Source: Acorus gramineus
Taxonomy: Eukaryota; Streptophyta; Magnoliopsida; Acorales; Acoraceae
Length of the DNA: 64,000 nucleotides
Direction of reading: 5' to 3'
Assembly: GCA_030737835.1 (NCBI GenBank)
Contig: CM060853.1
Location: 310,001 to 374,000, forward strand
This document shows, one piece after another, positions 22,645 to 35,721 of this stretch. The notes under the pieces are model-generated. The model worked only from the letters and a program-made list of their open reading frames with translations, was not told the DNA's origin and searched no databases. The position numbers and the translations under genes were made by a program. How positions within the stretch are numbered: the first letter of the stretch is position 1; each line of letters starts with the position of its first letter.

Positions 22645-24722
22645 ATGTTTTCACTCACTCTCCTCCTCTTCTTCCTTGTCTCCACCACCTTCGCTCCTTC
22701 TCCAACCCCCACCCCTCCATTCACAAAGATCTACGCCTTCGGCGACTCCTACACCGACACGGGCAACACCCGCTCCGCCACCGCCCCCTACGCCTTCGGC
22801 TACGTCTCCAACCCCCCCTACGGCACCACCTTCTTTCACAAACCCACCAACCGCTACTCCGACGGCCGCCTCGTCGTCGACTTCCTCTCCTCCGCCCTCT
22901 CCCTCCCCTTCCTCCCCCCCTTCAAAACCACCACCAACACCTCCAAATTCCCCTTCGGCGCCAACTTCGCCGTCGCGGGGTCCACCGCAATAGACCACGG
23001 GTTCTTCGTGAAGAACAACATGACCCTCGACATTACGCCGCAGTCAATCGGGACGGAGAGGGAGTGGTTCGAGGGGTTGATGGAGAGGGAGGGGTGCGGG
23101 AGGGGGAGGGAGGAGGGGTGCGCGCTCGCGATGGAAGGCGCGCTGTTTTGGGTGGGGGAGATTGGGGTGAATGACTACGCGTATAGCGTCGGGTCGTCCG
23201 TGTCGACAAAAGAAATCCAAAGGCTCGCCGTGGGAAGCTTGGCCAAGTTCTTGGAGGTACTGATAATGCTCATTGTAATTAACATTTGAGTAGAATAAAA
23301 TATTATCATTTTTATTTTAAAATTGAGATAAATGTTCACAGTTTATCCTGATTACTTTATATATCAAACAAGATAAGTTATCATCCCATTTATTTATTCT
23401 CTTATCACACCACATATCCCCTTATCAAACCAGCCCACAATGTATAAACGGGTTGCGGGAGGTGTAGATGAGAATATATTAACACTCCAGTTAAAACATT
23501 CTTATTGATTAATAGTTTTTTTTAAATGTGTCTTACTTAAATGCATACATTCTACTAATCAAGGGGACCGCAGGGGCTCCCACTTGTGTAGGGCATCTGA
23601 ATTTCAACAAAATTATTTTTATTATGTGATTTATTGGCTTTTTTTTGTTTTCTAATTTTATTTTTATTTTTAAAAATTTTATAAATTTTTTCATGCTTTT
23701 CTCTATTTTTCTATTTTTATTTTGATTTTATATTATTTATCATTTGATTTACGATAAAAAAAAAAAAAATTTATTGTGTCATTTATTGTCATTTTTATTT
23801 TTATTTTATTATATCCATGTTATTTTCCTTTTTTGTTTTTACAATTTAAACATATGTGCCTTTCTACTTTTTTAATTTAATTTTTTATTTATGTTCCTTT
23901 TATATTTTGTTGGCATTTATTTTTGTTTGGGTTATTTGTGTAAAAAGTTGGAAGTTAATTTTAAAATTGTTCAAAAATATTCTATTAGCGGGAATCACCA
24001 CAAAAAAAAAAAAAAAGTGTGAACAACCTACCCAAATGTTCTTGGGTATCCCTCTAGAGCCCCAACCACCCCAATTATCAGTCACAAAGTAATGAAATTA
24101 TATATATTCGAATAAATTAAGCAGGCACTTTTTATATTTAAAGATTTTATGTATTCAATTATAACTAAACTTTATGAATGATTGAGTGTATCAACGTGCC
24201 ATTTATCTCCAGGTGATACTAGCGAAAGGCGCAAAGCACGTGGTGGTCCAAGGCCTACCGATGACAGGCTGCCTCCCGCTGTCATTAATTCTAACTGCCG
24301 CCGATGACCGAGACAACTTCGGCTGCTCGGCGAGCGTGAACCAGCTGAGCCACGCCCACAACGCGCTTTTACGGGCCGAGATCGAAGTCCTCCGCAAACG
24401 CTTCCCGGCCTCCACCATATCCTACGCGGACTACTGGGCCGCCCACCGGGCCATCATGGCCCGGCCCGCGGCCTACGGGTTCACCGAGCGGTTCAAGACA
24501 TGTTGCGGGTCAGGCGGCGGGGACTACAACTTCAACCCGCTTGGGACGTGCGGGTCGCCGGACGCAGGCCTGGCATGTCGAGACCCGGGCCGGTTCGTGA
24601 ACTGGGACGGGGTGCATTTGACCGAGTCAATGTACAGGGCGGTCGCAGACATGTTCTTCTACCGGGGGCTCGTGCAGCCGCAGATCGGGGTGCCGGCCGA
24701 CGGGAAGGCTCGCTGGGGGTGA
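22645..24722 (+). CDS. GDSL esterase/lipase (At3g48460-like), two exons
   Basis: Predicted secreted serine hydrolase of the plant GDSL family, acting on acyl esters; the substrate is unknown. Exon 1 is 22645-23256 and exon 2 is 24213-24722, with a 956-bp phase-0 GT-AG intron, giving 373 residues, normal for the family. The ATG at 22645 is chosen because a signal peptide follows directly (MFSLTLLLFFLVSTTFA). Block I is FGDSYTDTGN with nucleophile Ser35. NRYSDGRLVVDF follows, then block III GEIGVNDYAY with the oxyanion Asn, and block V WDGVHLTE with Asp336 and His339. The join KFLE|VILAKGAKHVVVQG fits the family without gap or insertion. Exons are very GC-rich against AT-rich surroundings. The intron carries transposon debris near 23320-23430. 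Start, splice sites and catalytic residues all agree, so the gene is probably functional. Confidence 0.92.
23257..24212 (+). other. Intron of the GDSL gene
   Basis: Starts GTACTG and ends CTCCAG. About 23320-23430 (GTTTATCCTGATTACTTTAT, CACATATCCCCTTATCAAAC) resembles 10690-10800 and 31340-31440, so a MITE-like fragment sits in the intron. The rest is T-rich with two A runs (23757-23770, 24001-24017). Confidence 0.7.
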
Positions 24723-24963
24723 CTCTGGGACAGCTTGAATTGTGATACAGTTTTGTTAGTTCTGTTGTGTGTGTTTTAAGTGTTTCCTCATATGTTGATG
24801 GTTTGGGTGACTTGATATTGATCAATAATGAAGTTTGTAGGAGACTTTTATAGGAAGTGCTTTGGTTAGCTAAGAATTTTCGAATAAGTTTCATTTAAAG
24901 CTTCTATGGATATTGTGTTCTTCTTTGATCCCCCGTGTGATTTTATTTTATTTTTCTAAGTTC

Positions 24964-25384
24964 CAGTTTGGATAGCAATACGAATTATTCTGAGATAGAT
25001 AATTATTCCATTACAGATAATGAATAAATTATTTTTTGCTTGATTGTTTTTTTTGTTGTATTTTTATAATTTAATTGACTATAAATAAGATGTAGATAAA
25101 AAATGAATAAGATGTAGATAAAAATTTATAAATAATGAAAAATTATTTTACATGCATCTCTTGATTTATAAGATATGATAACATTTGATTTAACATGTGA
25201 ACCCCCTTGTACTAATATAATTAGTTGAGTGAAATAACGCAATTCCAAGAGACCTGGAATACCAATATTTATTTATTCTCACATATTCTAATGTAGTTAT
25301 ACCAACCTATTCCTTGCAACTAAACATGTTTTTGGGCTTATTCCTCCTTATTCCCCCTCTATTCTACTACCTAAACAAGACAAA
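24964..25384 (+). mobile_element. MITE-like element of the ~430-bp family
   Basis: Begins TTCCAGTTTGGATAGCAAT and ends CTACCTAAACAAGAC. It shares the order of ATTATTCTGAGAT, GATGTAGATAAA and TTATTCC-rich motifs with 49346-49773 and 33505-33956. It lies about 240 bp beyond the GDSL stop codon. Non-coding. Confidence 0.55.
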
Positions 25385-27638
25385 GTGTACACTTCATTTA
25401 ACAAAACTTATATCTTAATAAATAAATAAAAACATATATTTCAATAAATTATATGTACCCATGACACAAATAACATAATATACCAAAACATATATCTAGT
25501 TAGATAAATAAAATTGCAAACGAGCGAGCTGGTAATATGGACTATATGTGACATCGCCCTTAGCTAATATAGGTATCACAAGCAACAGAGCCAATTGAGA
25601 AGGAAAATATGAACTGAAATATGTTCCTGTTTCCAACATGCCAATGTCATTTGCACCTTGACAGACCTTAACCAAACCATTCCACAACTCTGCTGCAACT
25701 TCTAAATGCACAAATGCAGAATTTTATGATAACTCCAACTGTAGAATAGAGTCTTTGCCAAAGCTCACCGTTTTATTCCCTTCAGTCTTCAACCAACTAA
25801 CCTCAGTCATGTTAGGTACCAAATTCATCTTGCCATCTCCACAGACCACTGAACAAAAACACTTGAATTAAGTTGATATGAAACTCCTCTTGTACCTCCT
25901 TTTTTTTTTTTTTTTAATGGATCTTCTTCTATAGCTAAAACTAATTCCCCATATTTTTATGGATCTTCTTCTATAGCTAAAACTAATTCCCCATATTTTC
26001 AGATCAGCAAAATTTGAAGCTCTTGTGACTTCAAGGAATTCTCCATATTTACAATATAGAATCTGCATGAGTTTTATTTCATGGACCAGCACTGCAGGCA
26101 TTATGCACTAATCTCACCTGAAGTAATATTTCCTCGAATCAACATGCAGATCTTGGTTGTTTAAGTATTGTTTTAGATTTAAATTTCATTTTCCATTATC
26201 CAGATCGCCATCTGCAGAACATCATCTCAAAATCTAGAAATACAGTCATGAGGAAGCCTTTAATCTCTCTTTCAAACATATCACAGAAGAAACACATTGA
26301 TTGAGAGGGTGCTGGGAGTAATTTCAGTTGCTGTGACTCGGGTATTTCCAATAATATTTCCTCAATAAGGAGACATTGTGAAGATTTGGTGTTCAGATGT
26401 CAGGTCATGTTGATTATTATCTACATATAGGCACATAATATCATTACAATCAGCTCACTCCAAAGCATCATGGGATACCTGAAGCATGAGAGAAACATAA
26501 GTTTGGTGTTTGAATACATGATCTTTTGAATTTTTCTACAGGTTAGGTACCTAAGCATTTTCCTCTCAGAGGCACAGATCCAGTTGGAAGAGTGTGGGTT
26601 GTATAAAGTAGAATGTCAGATCAACTTCTAATGTAGAGCTCAAAAACCATCAAGTATTTTCTAGACCCATATGCAGGCTCTGTGAGTTCAAATCATTAAG
26701 CTTTTTTTTTTCTAGACACTTGATCATGTGAAATACTTGTAAAAGGTTAGTCATCCATGAGTCAACTTGTGCGGAGGTCATAATGTAACTTTATTACATA
26801 CATATTCGAATAAAATAAAAAATGGCATACATTACTAAACTATCTTGTTGACCATTTATGTTTATGGGATATATCAAGTTCTAGCACCTAAATTGACTCA
26901 AGTGTATGCATCAGTGTTATCATTCATAGAACACAATCAACCACCAACGAACCAAAAAAGGATCATTGTGCAGATTTCTCCACTCGTTCATCAAAATACC
27001 TATCCAATGAATACACAGTACTATGGGTCATTGTTATCATTATTATACCTTAAACTCCTCTTCAGTGTTTGAAGATAGCCCATGAGCATTATATACATTG
27101 TCTTCCCTTCTTTCCAATTGAAAAAAATAAATGAGTAGATTTATGAAGTATACACTGTTCTGCATGAGAAAGCCTTGAATTGCTCTCAAAAGCATTCAAC
27201 AAAGGAAAAGAAATGTGCTGTATAGTTTACAGAACCAAAAGATATATAAAAGTAGTGTGAGGAATTTGATTGTTAAAGTTGAATTAATTTTTTTTTGAAG
27301 AATGGTGTTCCCAGGGTTTGATCCCTTGATCTTTTTCACAGAGAGAAGAAGTGCTTGGCCATTTAACCAAAGCTCGGTTCACATGAGTTTCTAATTAATT
27401 CAGTAGATCAACATGCAGAAAGATTATAGACCTTCAATGGTTTCTTTCAACATTTCACAAGGACACAACAGAACCTCAGATGTACAATTGTTTGATATGG
27501 GCTAGACTATACTTTCCTGCTCCTCTAAGACTAAATTATTCAACAGAAGAATCAAAGAGATTTCTCTTACCGGACTCTATGTACAAGGCATGGTCGGCTT
27601 GGGCTGCTCCTGTACACCATTTTCTCCATCCCCAGTAA
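25385..27638. other. Intergenic DNA between the GDSL and RING genes
   Basis: No supported gene. 25917-25999 is a perfect-looking tandem duplication of a ~43-bp unit (ATGGATCTTCTTCTATAGCT...). A short minus-strand coding-like stretch at about 25600-25850 (VPNMTEVSWLKTEGNKTVSF, then WNGLVKVCQGANDIGMLETG) is broken by a stop and matches no family I recognise. Confidence 0.4.
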
Positions 27639-29656
27639 TCACACTGTGTAATCATAATACACCATGAAAAGTGTATCTGGAATAGACAGGGGCAAGTTAT
27701 CTATGTATTGGTAGAAGCACCTCAAGTTGTCCTTGGCAAGAGTTTCCATGTCCACTGTGTCCCCATCGTTTGTGAGAACCCAAAGATCCCTCGAACTAAC
27801 CCTTTTTAGGCTCCCCCTACAGAAGGGACAGGATTGCGATCGCATGTTCCTGCACATTTAATGAAGAAAATGGAACAATCACATACACGGAAATTATTTC
27901 TATCTTCTAGATTGGAAAAAAAATACAACTAATGGGTCTAAAAACATAGTTTTTGAGACCTAGGCTCCTTTTGGAACTTATTAAAACCGATTGGCTTTTG
28001 CAAACTTAGTTTTCAAAGGATTGATTAAAGAACATGTATTTTTAAATTTCAGCTTTTGGTTTCATATTTTGATTTTTATATGCCAAAAACAAAATAATCT
28101 TTGTGAAAAAATTAATTGAGTATATTGTATGAAAAAGCTCATTGAGAGCATTTCTTATGAAAAAGCTGTTTTTGAAAATTAGTTCCGAACAGCAAATTGC
28201 ATAGACAACCACAAAGTGCAATAAGCTATCATCTTCCAAAATGCTGTGAGATCACATATGATTTGTATGCAGGGCAAATTTCCCAAACAAAGACCTTTGC
28301 ATCGCAAATATTAGCATGTGTAATCACAATGACAAGATGATAAGCAAACCTATGAAATGAGATTGTGCATACCAATCACGATAGCAGTTTATGCACATGG
28401 CATGGTTGCAGTATGGCAATACTATCTTGGTACAAATTTCCATGCATATTCCACACTCGTCTTCCCTCTCCACATCCTTGTCAGAGAGCTTCCTCTTCTC
28501 ATCTGCTCTCTTCGTGCTAATCACGTCCATACATCGGCCTCTATCCTTACAACCTTCAAGCTCGGCCAAGTTGTCCTCAAGTTGTTGAAGTGAAGGGTAA
28601 ATCACAGCTGCAATTTATTTTCCCAATGAGTTATATTACAAAATAATAAATGTGCTGACACATTTATAAGGAAATTTCAAGGTTTATAAATAAATGCGTA
28701 CAAACCATAGAATTCTCTGAGGCTGGCTCTCCTTTCATATGAAGATATCGTCGTTTTCCCATCAACGTACACCTATCATGAATAAAACAATCAATCAACC
28801 ATCATTTCTACGAGAACCAAATAAAATGCATGAATATCATATATTAAAACATGATTCATACTTCCAAAGATTGCATTAGTGAAAACAATATTAGCATAAA
28901 TAATTGAAAAGGATCGAAACCAAGAAAATGAAAAAGAAATTGACCTTGTATACAAGTATCTGTAGAAGCCCAAGATAACTGGGGAGGGCATAAGTGCAAC
29001 CACAATCCATCCATTGCATCAAGAAGAAAAATAAAGGTGCCAAAGGACTGTGTGACAATTTCATCTGGAGGCATGCCCCTCCATATGCCTTAGGGATTGC
29101 GGCCGCCCTAAAAACCCAAATAGCCCATCAAAGCGGATATGTCAAATTACATTCACAAAATCATTCAACACATACATTTAACTATAAAAAAATCTGCATA
29201 TGAACCAATAAGAGAATGGGAAAACAAAATTCAAACAGCAGGAGAAGAAAAGGCCAAAAAGATTTATTTTCAAATTAAAAAAAAAGTCAATAAAAAATTC
29301 AGAAGTTTAGAAGGGATATAGTAGCAACCCTTCAAATTGGTTTTTTTTTCTGAAGTTTAGAAGGGATATAGTAGCAACCCACAATAAAAAAAAATTCAGA
29401 CTTTCGTTCATCTATTCATTGTTTCAATTCCAAAACTTCATATGCGTGATAAAGCCCAAAAGGGAGAGGGGAGGGGGTTTCAGACAAAAATCAATGATCA
29501 AAAGATAAGGCAAGAATAAAATCAAAAGTTCAGTTCTATCAAACAAAAACATATGGATACCAATCAAAAGAACAAAACAAAACATATGGAGAATCAATAG
29601 ACAACAAAAAAAAGGCACAACAGTACATAAACTGATTATAGGACCAAAATATATAT

Positions 29657-29694
<38 letters not shown>

Positions 29695-29785
29695 TAGATT
29701 ACAGGGTGTTGGCATGTTGGATATCAGCTTCAAGTGATTTGAGGGACTCTTTGTAAGAAGACCTAACAATCTGGTTTTGAAACAT
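27639..29785 (-). CDS. RING-type E3 ubiquitin ligase, AIRP2-like, five exons
   Basis: Predicted C3HC4 RING E3 ligase of the plant AIRP2 group, whose studied members act in the cytosol in abscisic-acid and drought responses. Exons on the minus strand: 29785-29703, 29107-28945, 28772-28706, 28607-28373, 27849-27639. Every junction is GT-AG and the joined frame is open for 252 residues, close to the family's ~242. The N-terminus has YKESLKSLEADIQHANTL followed by AAAIPKAYGG. The middle has LFFFLMQWMDCGC and YLGLLQILVYK. The RING runs from CGICMEICTKIVLPYCNHAM through CINCYRDW to CPFCRGSLKRV, with all eight zinc ligands. The exon 4/5 join restores W in YRDWNMRSQS. The start at 29785 is the first ATG in frame upstream of the conserved SYKESLKSLEAD. 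Exons are AT-rich, unlike the GDSL gene. Probably functional. Confidence 0.88.
29660..29699 (-). repeat. (GA)n microsatellite next to the RING gene's first splice donor
   Basis: About 15 AG repeats then GATA repeats on the plus strand. On the transcribed minus strand intron 1 therefore begins GTAATCTATC and continues directly as (CT)n. Confidence 0.85.
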
Positions 29786-30311
29786 TTCTTCCTCTCCCTT
29801 CCCCTACTGTTTTTTCTTTTTTTCCAAGTTATGTTTTGAAACAGAAGAAATAGTTCAAACAAAAATAAAAAGTGATGATGATAGTGGTGATGACAAAAAC
29901 AGAGAGGGATGGTGCTAATAAAAACTGATGGCAAAAAGAGTTATCCTTATTCCTATCTACTCCTTTTCTTAGTGGATTTGGATAAATTGAATGTGGGCAA
30001 TGGTGGTAGTGCAAAAGGAAGGGTCTCAAGGGTGTCTTTATTTGAAAGGGGGGAAGAGTGTGGAAAGGGGAATGGCATTTATTAATTATTATTATTTCAA
30101 TTTAGATGTGTGTTGTGGTGGCGACCACAATTCATAGGAAACTCTGCACCTAATCCTACAGGGGGTTTGGTAGATGGGATTTGAATATTTGATGCTTGTG
30201 ACAAACATTTTTTTTTGTTGAGAAAACTCCATCCAACCCCTTCAAACTTTCTGAAACAGTGATGATCCCCATGGGACAGCCTCACGCGTAATCTTTTCAT
30301 GTTGTAATTTT
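29786..30311. other. Upstream region of the RING gene
   Basis: Presumed promoter and 5' leader of the RING gene. No convincing TATA box. T-rich stretches occur on the minus strand. No other gene. Confidence 0.4.
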
Positions 30312-30793
30312 TTTAAGGGATATAACCCCCAATAAACTTATTAAAATTCATATAACCCTTTAATGTTTTTTAAAATCCATATAAGTATTTGAAAACACCT
30401 ATTAAATTCAAATAATTCTTTAAATAAAATTTATGTTTACAGATGATAAATATTTTATAAATATTATATTTGATTAACCTTGATAGAAATCACAATATAC
30501 AAAAAAAAAACCCACAATGAATTAAATATGCAAAAATTTCTTTGTAAATAACGATTTTACATTTACGGATAAAGTTTTATAATATATCCAAAAATGGTAA
30601 TATATCATTTTCATAGGATTTTTAACATTTTTAACACATTGTAAAAGTTTTTTAGTATATTGTATTTTCAGTCAGGGTTAATCAAATAAAATATTCATAA
30701 AATATTCATTATCTTTCAATGAAAATTTTATTTATGGGGTTATATGGATTTCAGTCATATTTGAGGGGGTTGTATGGATTTTTCCCTTTTTTT
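30312..30793. mobile_element. Foldback MITE, GGGATATAACCCCC family
   Basis: A ~480-bp imperfect palindrome with a GGATATAACCCCCAATAA left arm and a GGGGGTTGTATGGATTTTTC right arm. The same family as 48883-49885, sharing AACACATTGTA, TATTCATAAAATATTCAT and AACCATGATTAA-like inner motifs. Non-coding. Confidence 0.65.
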
Positions 30794-30938
30794 TTTAATG
30801 ATAATATATATATCTTATTATAAATGAGGTATATTTGAATGAATTGCATTATCCCACTTATAGAAGAAATAAATAATTATATGGGACTTCATGTGGGGCT
30901 ATATATGAGATTGTGTGTGATAACGTCCGATACACATA

Positions 30939-31446
30939 TAGGTCTAGTTTGATAAATTGATAAATATTTAGGATAAGCTAGTCTAATTTATAAGGATAAA
31001 AAGATTATTATTTTTATCCATATTTACATTTGGTAATGCATTTTGTTATCCCTATTTTTTGTGTTGTTCTCTTTAACTTTACATTTGGATCGTATGATGT
31101 AAAATATGGGATAATTTAAAAAAAAATTTAAAAATACCAAGTCTATCCTTTCTATTAAAGAGGCATTAATATTATTGATTTTGGTTTTACGAAAGTTTTT
31201 ATTTTTGTTTTTTTTGGGAATGACAGTCATAAATATTGTCCATGTTTTACAAAATGAGGTTAAAAAATGAGAATAAAGTCTATTCCACATTTTACCTAGA
31301 ACAAATTATCCTCACTTTTTCTCTCCAAATACGGACAATTGTCCATACTTTATCCTTTTTTTTCTTATGCCATATGAGAAAACATATAATTTAATCAAAT
31401 TATTTCTTTATCTCAATCTCTTATCCCAGTATCAAACCAGACCTAA
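30939..31446. mobile_element. MITE with TAGGTCTRGTTTGATA terminal repeats
   Basis: Left end TAGGTCTAGTTTGATA, inverted right end TAGGTCTGGTTTGATA: 15 of 16 identical. The interior is AT-rich and non-coding. The right half is similar to 10690-10800 and to the GDSL intron segment. Confidence 0.65.
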
Positions 31447-31561
31447 GTTTCAACAAATTCTCATAACCCTTTTCAACACATTTATTACTAAATCATCATT
31501 AAAACTAATCAAGAGGGAAAAAAACTACTTGCATATACCTTTATATGGATTTTGGTAGACC

Positions 31562-31778
31562 TATCTTTCAAGAGGAGCATAAATATAACAATAGTTTTAG
31601 GGTTTTTATATTGCTACGACAGTATTCTTTTAAAAAGGATGACCATGTAAACGAAGATATTCAAAATTTATCTTTCAAAAGGAGCATAAATATAACAATA
31701 TTTTTAGGATTTTTATATTGCTACGACAGTATTCTTTTGAAAAGGATGACCATGTAAACGAAGATATTCAAAATTTAA
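31562..31778. repeat. Tandem duplication, two ~108-bp units
   Basis: TATCTTTCAAGAGGAGCATA at 31562 recurs as TATCTTTCAAAAGGAGCATA about 108 bp later, and the rest of the unit, including GCTACGACAGTATTC and GATGACCATGTAAACGAAG, is repeated with few changes. Confidence 0.8.
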
Positions 31779-33504
31779 CTAGACGACTTCACAATAATTA
31801 TTTCAATTTTGTAATTAAATAGGGGGTTATCTACATTTCAAGAACTTCGCAGGGGGTTAGATCAACATGTCCCATATTTTATGTAGCATTCCTTCCCTAT
31901 TGAATGGTTAGATGGGTGTGACATATTGAATGGTTATATGGGTGAGTTGTGGTCATCTAAGCTTTTTGGCTTTCTTTAATACTTTTTATTGTTTGTTGAT
32001 TGGCCATGGCTGCATTTTGAGGACTATTTCAACAACAATAAACCCAATGGTTAGGTTTTTGGTGGGAAATGTAAGCCCTTGTATTATTATTATTATTATT
32101 TAACTCTGATTCCTCCTCACAATCTTGCCCTGCGGCCCTGCCTCATGCACCTTTTTTTAATGTTATTAAATTAGTCGTATCCCTAGATTTAATGCATGTT
32201 ATTGTGTGATTAATAAAATAAATAATAAAATAATGATCATCATGAATTACATATAATTGGTCTAAGGTCAGAGAGCAGGTTTGTAAATTGTTAATGGAGA
32301 ATCGCAATCATAATTATTTTAAGGGTAAAATAATTTGGACCCTCTAAAGTTTTTGAAATCCACAAAAACTCCTTCTGAAGTTTAAAAATATGCAGTTACA
32401 CTCCTTGTAGTTAGATTTTTCCGTTAAGATAATAAAAATACTTCAAAATTATTATTTATCATTTAATTAATTTTTTAAATATTCAAAAAATGACAATTAA
32501 TTAACTTTAGATATGTTTTGTGAATATTTAATACAATAATTAATTTTTCAAATATATATGGATTCATTTTTTTGTAAGAATTTACTCACACAACAGTTAA
32601 TCAAAAAGTGAAAAGACGATAATGATTTAGTTAAGAGGATAAAACTGTACTTTTATCTTAACAAAAAATCTAACAAGAATAGATGTAAGTGCATGTTTTA
32701 GAATTTTAAGAGGTGTTGCTTCAAAGACCTTTAATGGTTCAAACGCAATTTACCCTTATTTCAATAATAAAATCAGTGGGTGTACATGATAGAATTCAAA
32801 GGTGGCTGAGGATTTGGACAACTGTTATGCCTGAAAACCTCATCGGATAAGACAACAATAAATACTGTTTAAAAATATTTAATGATTGATTTCATATGAG
32901 TTCTTGGGTCATCACTAACAAGATATCCCAATGATATGCATGACTTTATAAGATTTTCATTTAAAACCTAGTAATGGATAAGATTTTAAAAATAATTTTT
33001 TCTAATTTTAAGAGAATAAATGTCTTAACAGTTTTGTTTATCATTTACCAAAGATGAGATAAGCCAAATTATTTCATGCAATTTAACATGAAATGAGATT
33101 AGAAAAAAAATTAGTAGTTTATTTTATTTTATTTTGGGTGAAATTAGTAGTTTATTTAATACAATAGATCTTCTTTGGAGAAATCAATCAATTTTAATTT
33201 TTAGACACACAGTGGGTAATATAATTATGGGCACTGATACACTCACTCTATTTTACAATTCGATGATCGGTGATACCTCGATAACACATACTGCATTCTA
33301 TTCTAATACAACATATAATTCACTATAGTATGTATTTCATTAAGCGTGTATTTACCTTAAGAAAAAAATAAAATGATTGAAGGTTGCAGACAAGGCTTCC
33401 TAAAATGCTAGATGGATCATTTTGTATGTAATTATGGTATAAACATAATATCTAATAACTGATAAGAAAGATGTTGAGAATATTTCTATCATTGAGTTCC
33501 ACTT
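31779..33504. other. Intergenic AT-rich DNA
   Basis: No gene, RNA or clear element seen. A short (TTA)n microsatellite lies at 32084-32101. Confidence 0.4.
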
Positions 33505-33956
33505 ATTCCTAGCTCCTGTTTGAATACAGAATAAGACTTATTCCGGGATATACAATTATACCAATATAAGTAGGAATAGCAGCGCTATAAATGATTTTGT
33601 GTTTAATTATGTTTTGAATTATTCTTGTTCAAAAATGTAGTAATAAAGTTTTTGATGTTTGGATAAAATGTGTGTTGATAATAATTTATAAAAGGTGAAA
33701 AAATGATGATAGTTGATTTGGCAGGTGATTTTAGAGGTGATGATAATTGATTTGACAATGAATCCACATATTTATTAGGTGGAATAACCTGAAATAACTT
33801 TAATTTAAATAATTAGCTGGAATCCATATACCACTTTATACCAGTTTATCCAAGCATACATTATCCCTGGGTATTCAATGCACCTAAACATCTAAATTTC
33901 ACTATTCTGCTTTATTCCATGTTATCCAGTCCCCTATTCCACATCCAAATGGGGGC
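33505..33956 (+). mobile_element. MITE-like element of the ~430-bp family
   Basis: Begins CTCCTGTTTGAATACAGAAT and ends ATCCAAATGGGGGC. Interior motifs GTTTTGAATTATTCTTG, GTAATAAAGTTTTTGATGTT and AGGTGATGATAATTGATTTG match the order in 49346-49773. Non-coding. Confidence 0.65.
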
Positions 33957-35721
33957 AAGGTTTAATTGGTCCATCTGATATTGGATTACTATCTATACTA
34001 ATTTTTAATTGACCAGGTTAAAGTAAATATTTTTTAAAAAAATATTAATAAAATTTGATGTATGATACATTTCACTTAAAGATAAATTTTGTAATTAGAA
34101 AATCTATAAATTATACCAAATGACAATAAAAATAAAATTGTTTATATAACAAACTAATTTATTATGTTTTGTAATATATATTTTAAATCTCAACTCCAAC
34201 ATATTATAAAAACTTTCACCTTTGAACTCAAAATAGAAGATGGATTTTAGCTGAACATTATAAATTTATAACATATATTTTAACCATTGAGAGAATAGCT
34301 GATGGAATTGATATTTTATTTTCCTAAAATATATATATATATTTTAACCAAAGCAGTTTAAAAAATTAATATTATCAACCTTTTGAGTACACATTATAAG
34401 AAAAAGATTCAAAAAATTATATTATTAAAACTCAAAATAATATAATGAAGCCCATCTCTTTTTTAAAAAATTTAAAATAGAAAGATACATTCTCAACCCT
34501 TGAAGTGATTATTTTTCTAATTATTATAACTACATATGGGTACACAAGGGCTATATATTTATTTTTTGGTGCATAGCTTTAATTAAAATAATATAACTAC
34601 CCAACCAAAAATAAAATAAAATAAATATAGCCCGTGTGTGTATTTGTCTCATTCATCCAAGGATACCTGAATTTCTTGTTTTATACAGAAATGCTTGTAT
34701 AGTTATCAAGATTTCTTTTTAAAATTTCAAGAATATTCGGTGGTTCAAATTTCCAAACAACCCGACAACTGGGCCGGATCCGGATCACACCCGATCATTA
34801 TGGGCTTCTCAACCAGGCCCATATAGATTTTTTTGAAGAATTTAATTTGTAAAAATAAATTAAAGAGTGTTGCTACACAGTTTTTTCAGTCTTAAGCCCC
34901 ATTTAGTTGCACGTTTGGGGCATCTTTTATTTTTTAAAAAGTTAAAAAGCTAAAATAGTGCAGCTAAACGGAACAGTTTTATTCAGAATCAGAAGCTGGA
35001 TTCCTTTTATTTTCTCTCTCGAAATCCGTGTTTTAAAAAGCTAAAAAACAATGTTTTTTTGTTCGAATCGATATTTTGAATTGAAAAACAACTTTCTCTG
35101 CCAAACATCAACTGCTTTCAAATATTGATTCCTGAATTAAAAAAAAAAAAATCCCAATAAAAGTCAAGGTCTAAAATCATCTTAAAAAGCAGTTTTATTC
35201 CAAAAACTACTTTTCAATCTGTGTTTCTAAACGGACTCTTATTTTCAGACCCGTATAGCTCGATATCCACTTGTGCTCACATTAATGAGATATATATCTT
35301 ATTAAAAAACTTTTACATTTTTATAAATGAGTTTATACAATTTATTTATATATATATTTTGTCTATATAAAAATATATATCTAATTAATTAGATTGAGTA
35401 TATACTTCATCTTTTTAAAAAATAATAACGGATCGTGTGGTATTTAATAGCGTCTAACACTTCATTGTCAGATAGAGTTGGCCTTGAACCTTGAAATGTC
35501 TCCATTACAAAATATGCAACATACACTTATTTTGAACAGTTGTTCATAGCCAATCTTCATATTAGAGAAAATTCATTATTATTTTGTCTGCTCAATTCCT
35601 TTTGGAAACGATTCATACTCTATTCCCATCAGTGCAACATATCACATACATTTCATACAATTCATATAATCAAATTTATATCACAATGCATGACCTTTAT
35701 TGCATGAGAACAATGCCACAC
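33957..35721. other. Intergenic DNA downstream of the malectin-LRR kinase, with one MITE candidate
   Basis: AT-rich and non-coding. About 34894-35241 has inverted ends (AAGCCCCATTTAG left, inverted AAGAGTCCGTTTAG right) and repeated AAAAAGCTAAAA motifs, suggesting a ~345-bp MITE. Nothing else seen. Confidence 0.45.

Noticed and set aside
22542-23174. 210-codon frame overlapping the GDSL exon
   Set aside because: Shadow of the GC-rich GDSL exon 1 in another frame (Arg/His/Pro-rich); the frame with FGDS and GVND motifs is the real one.
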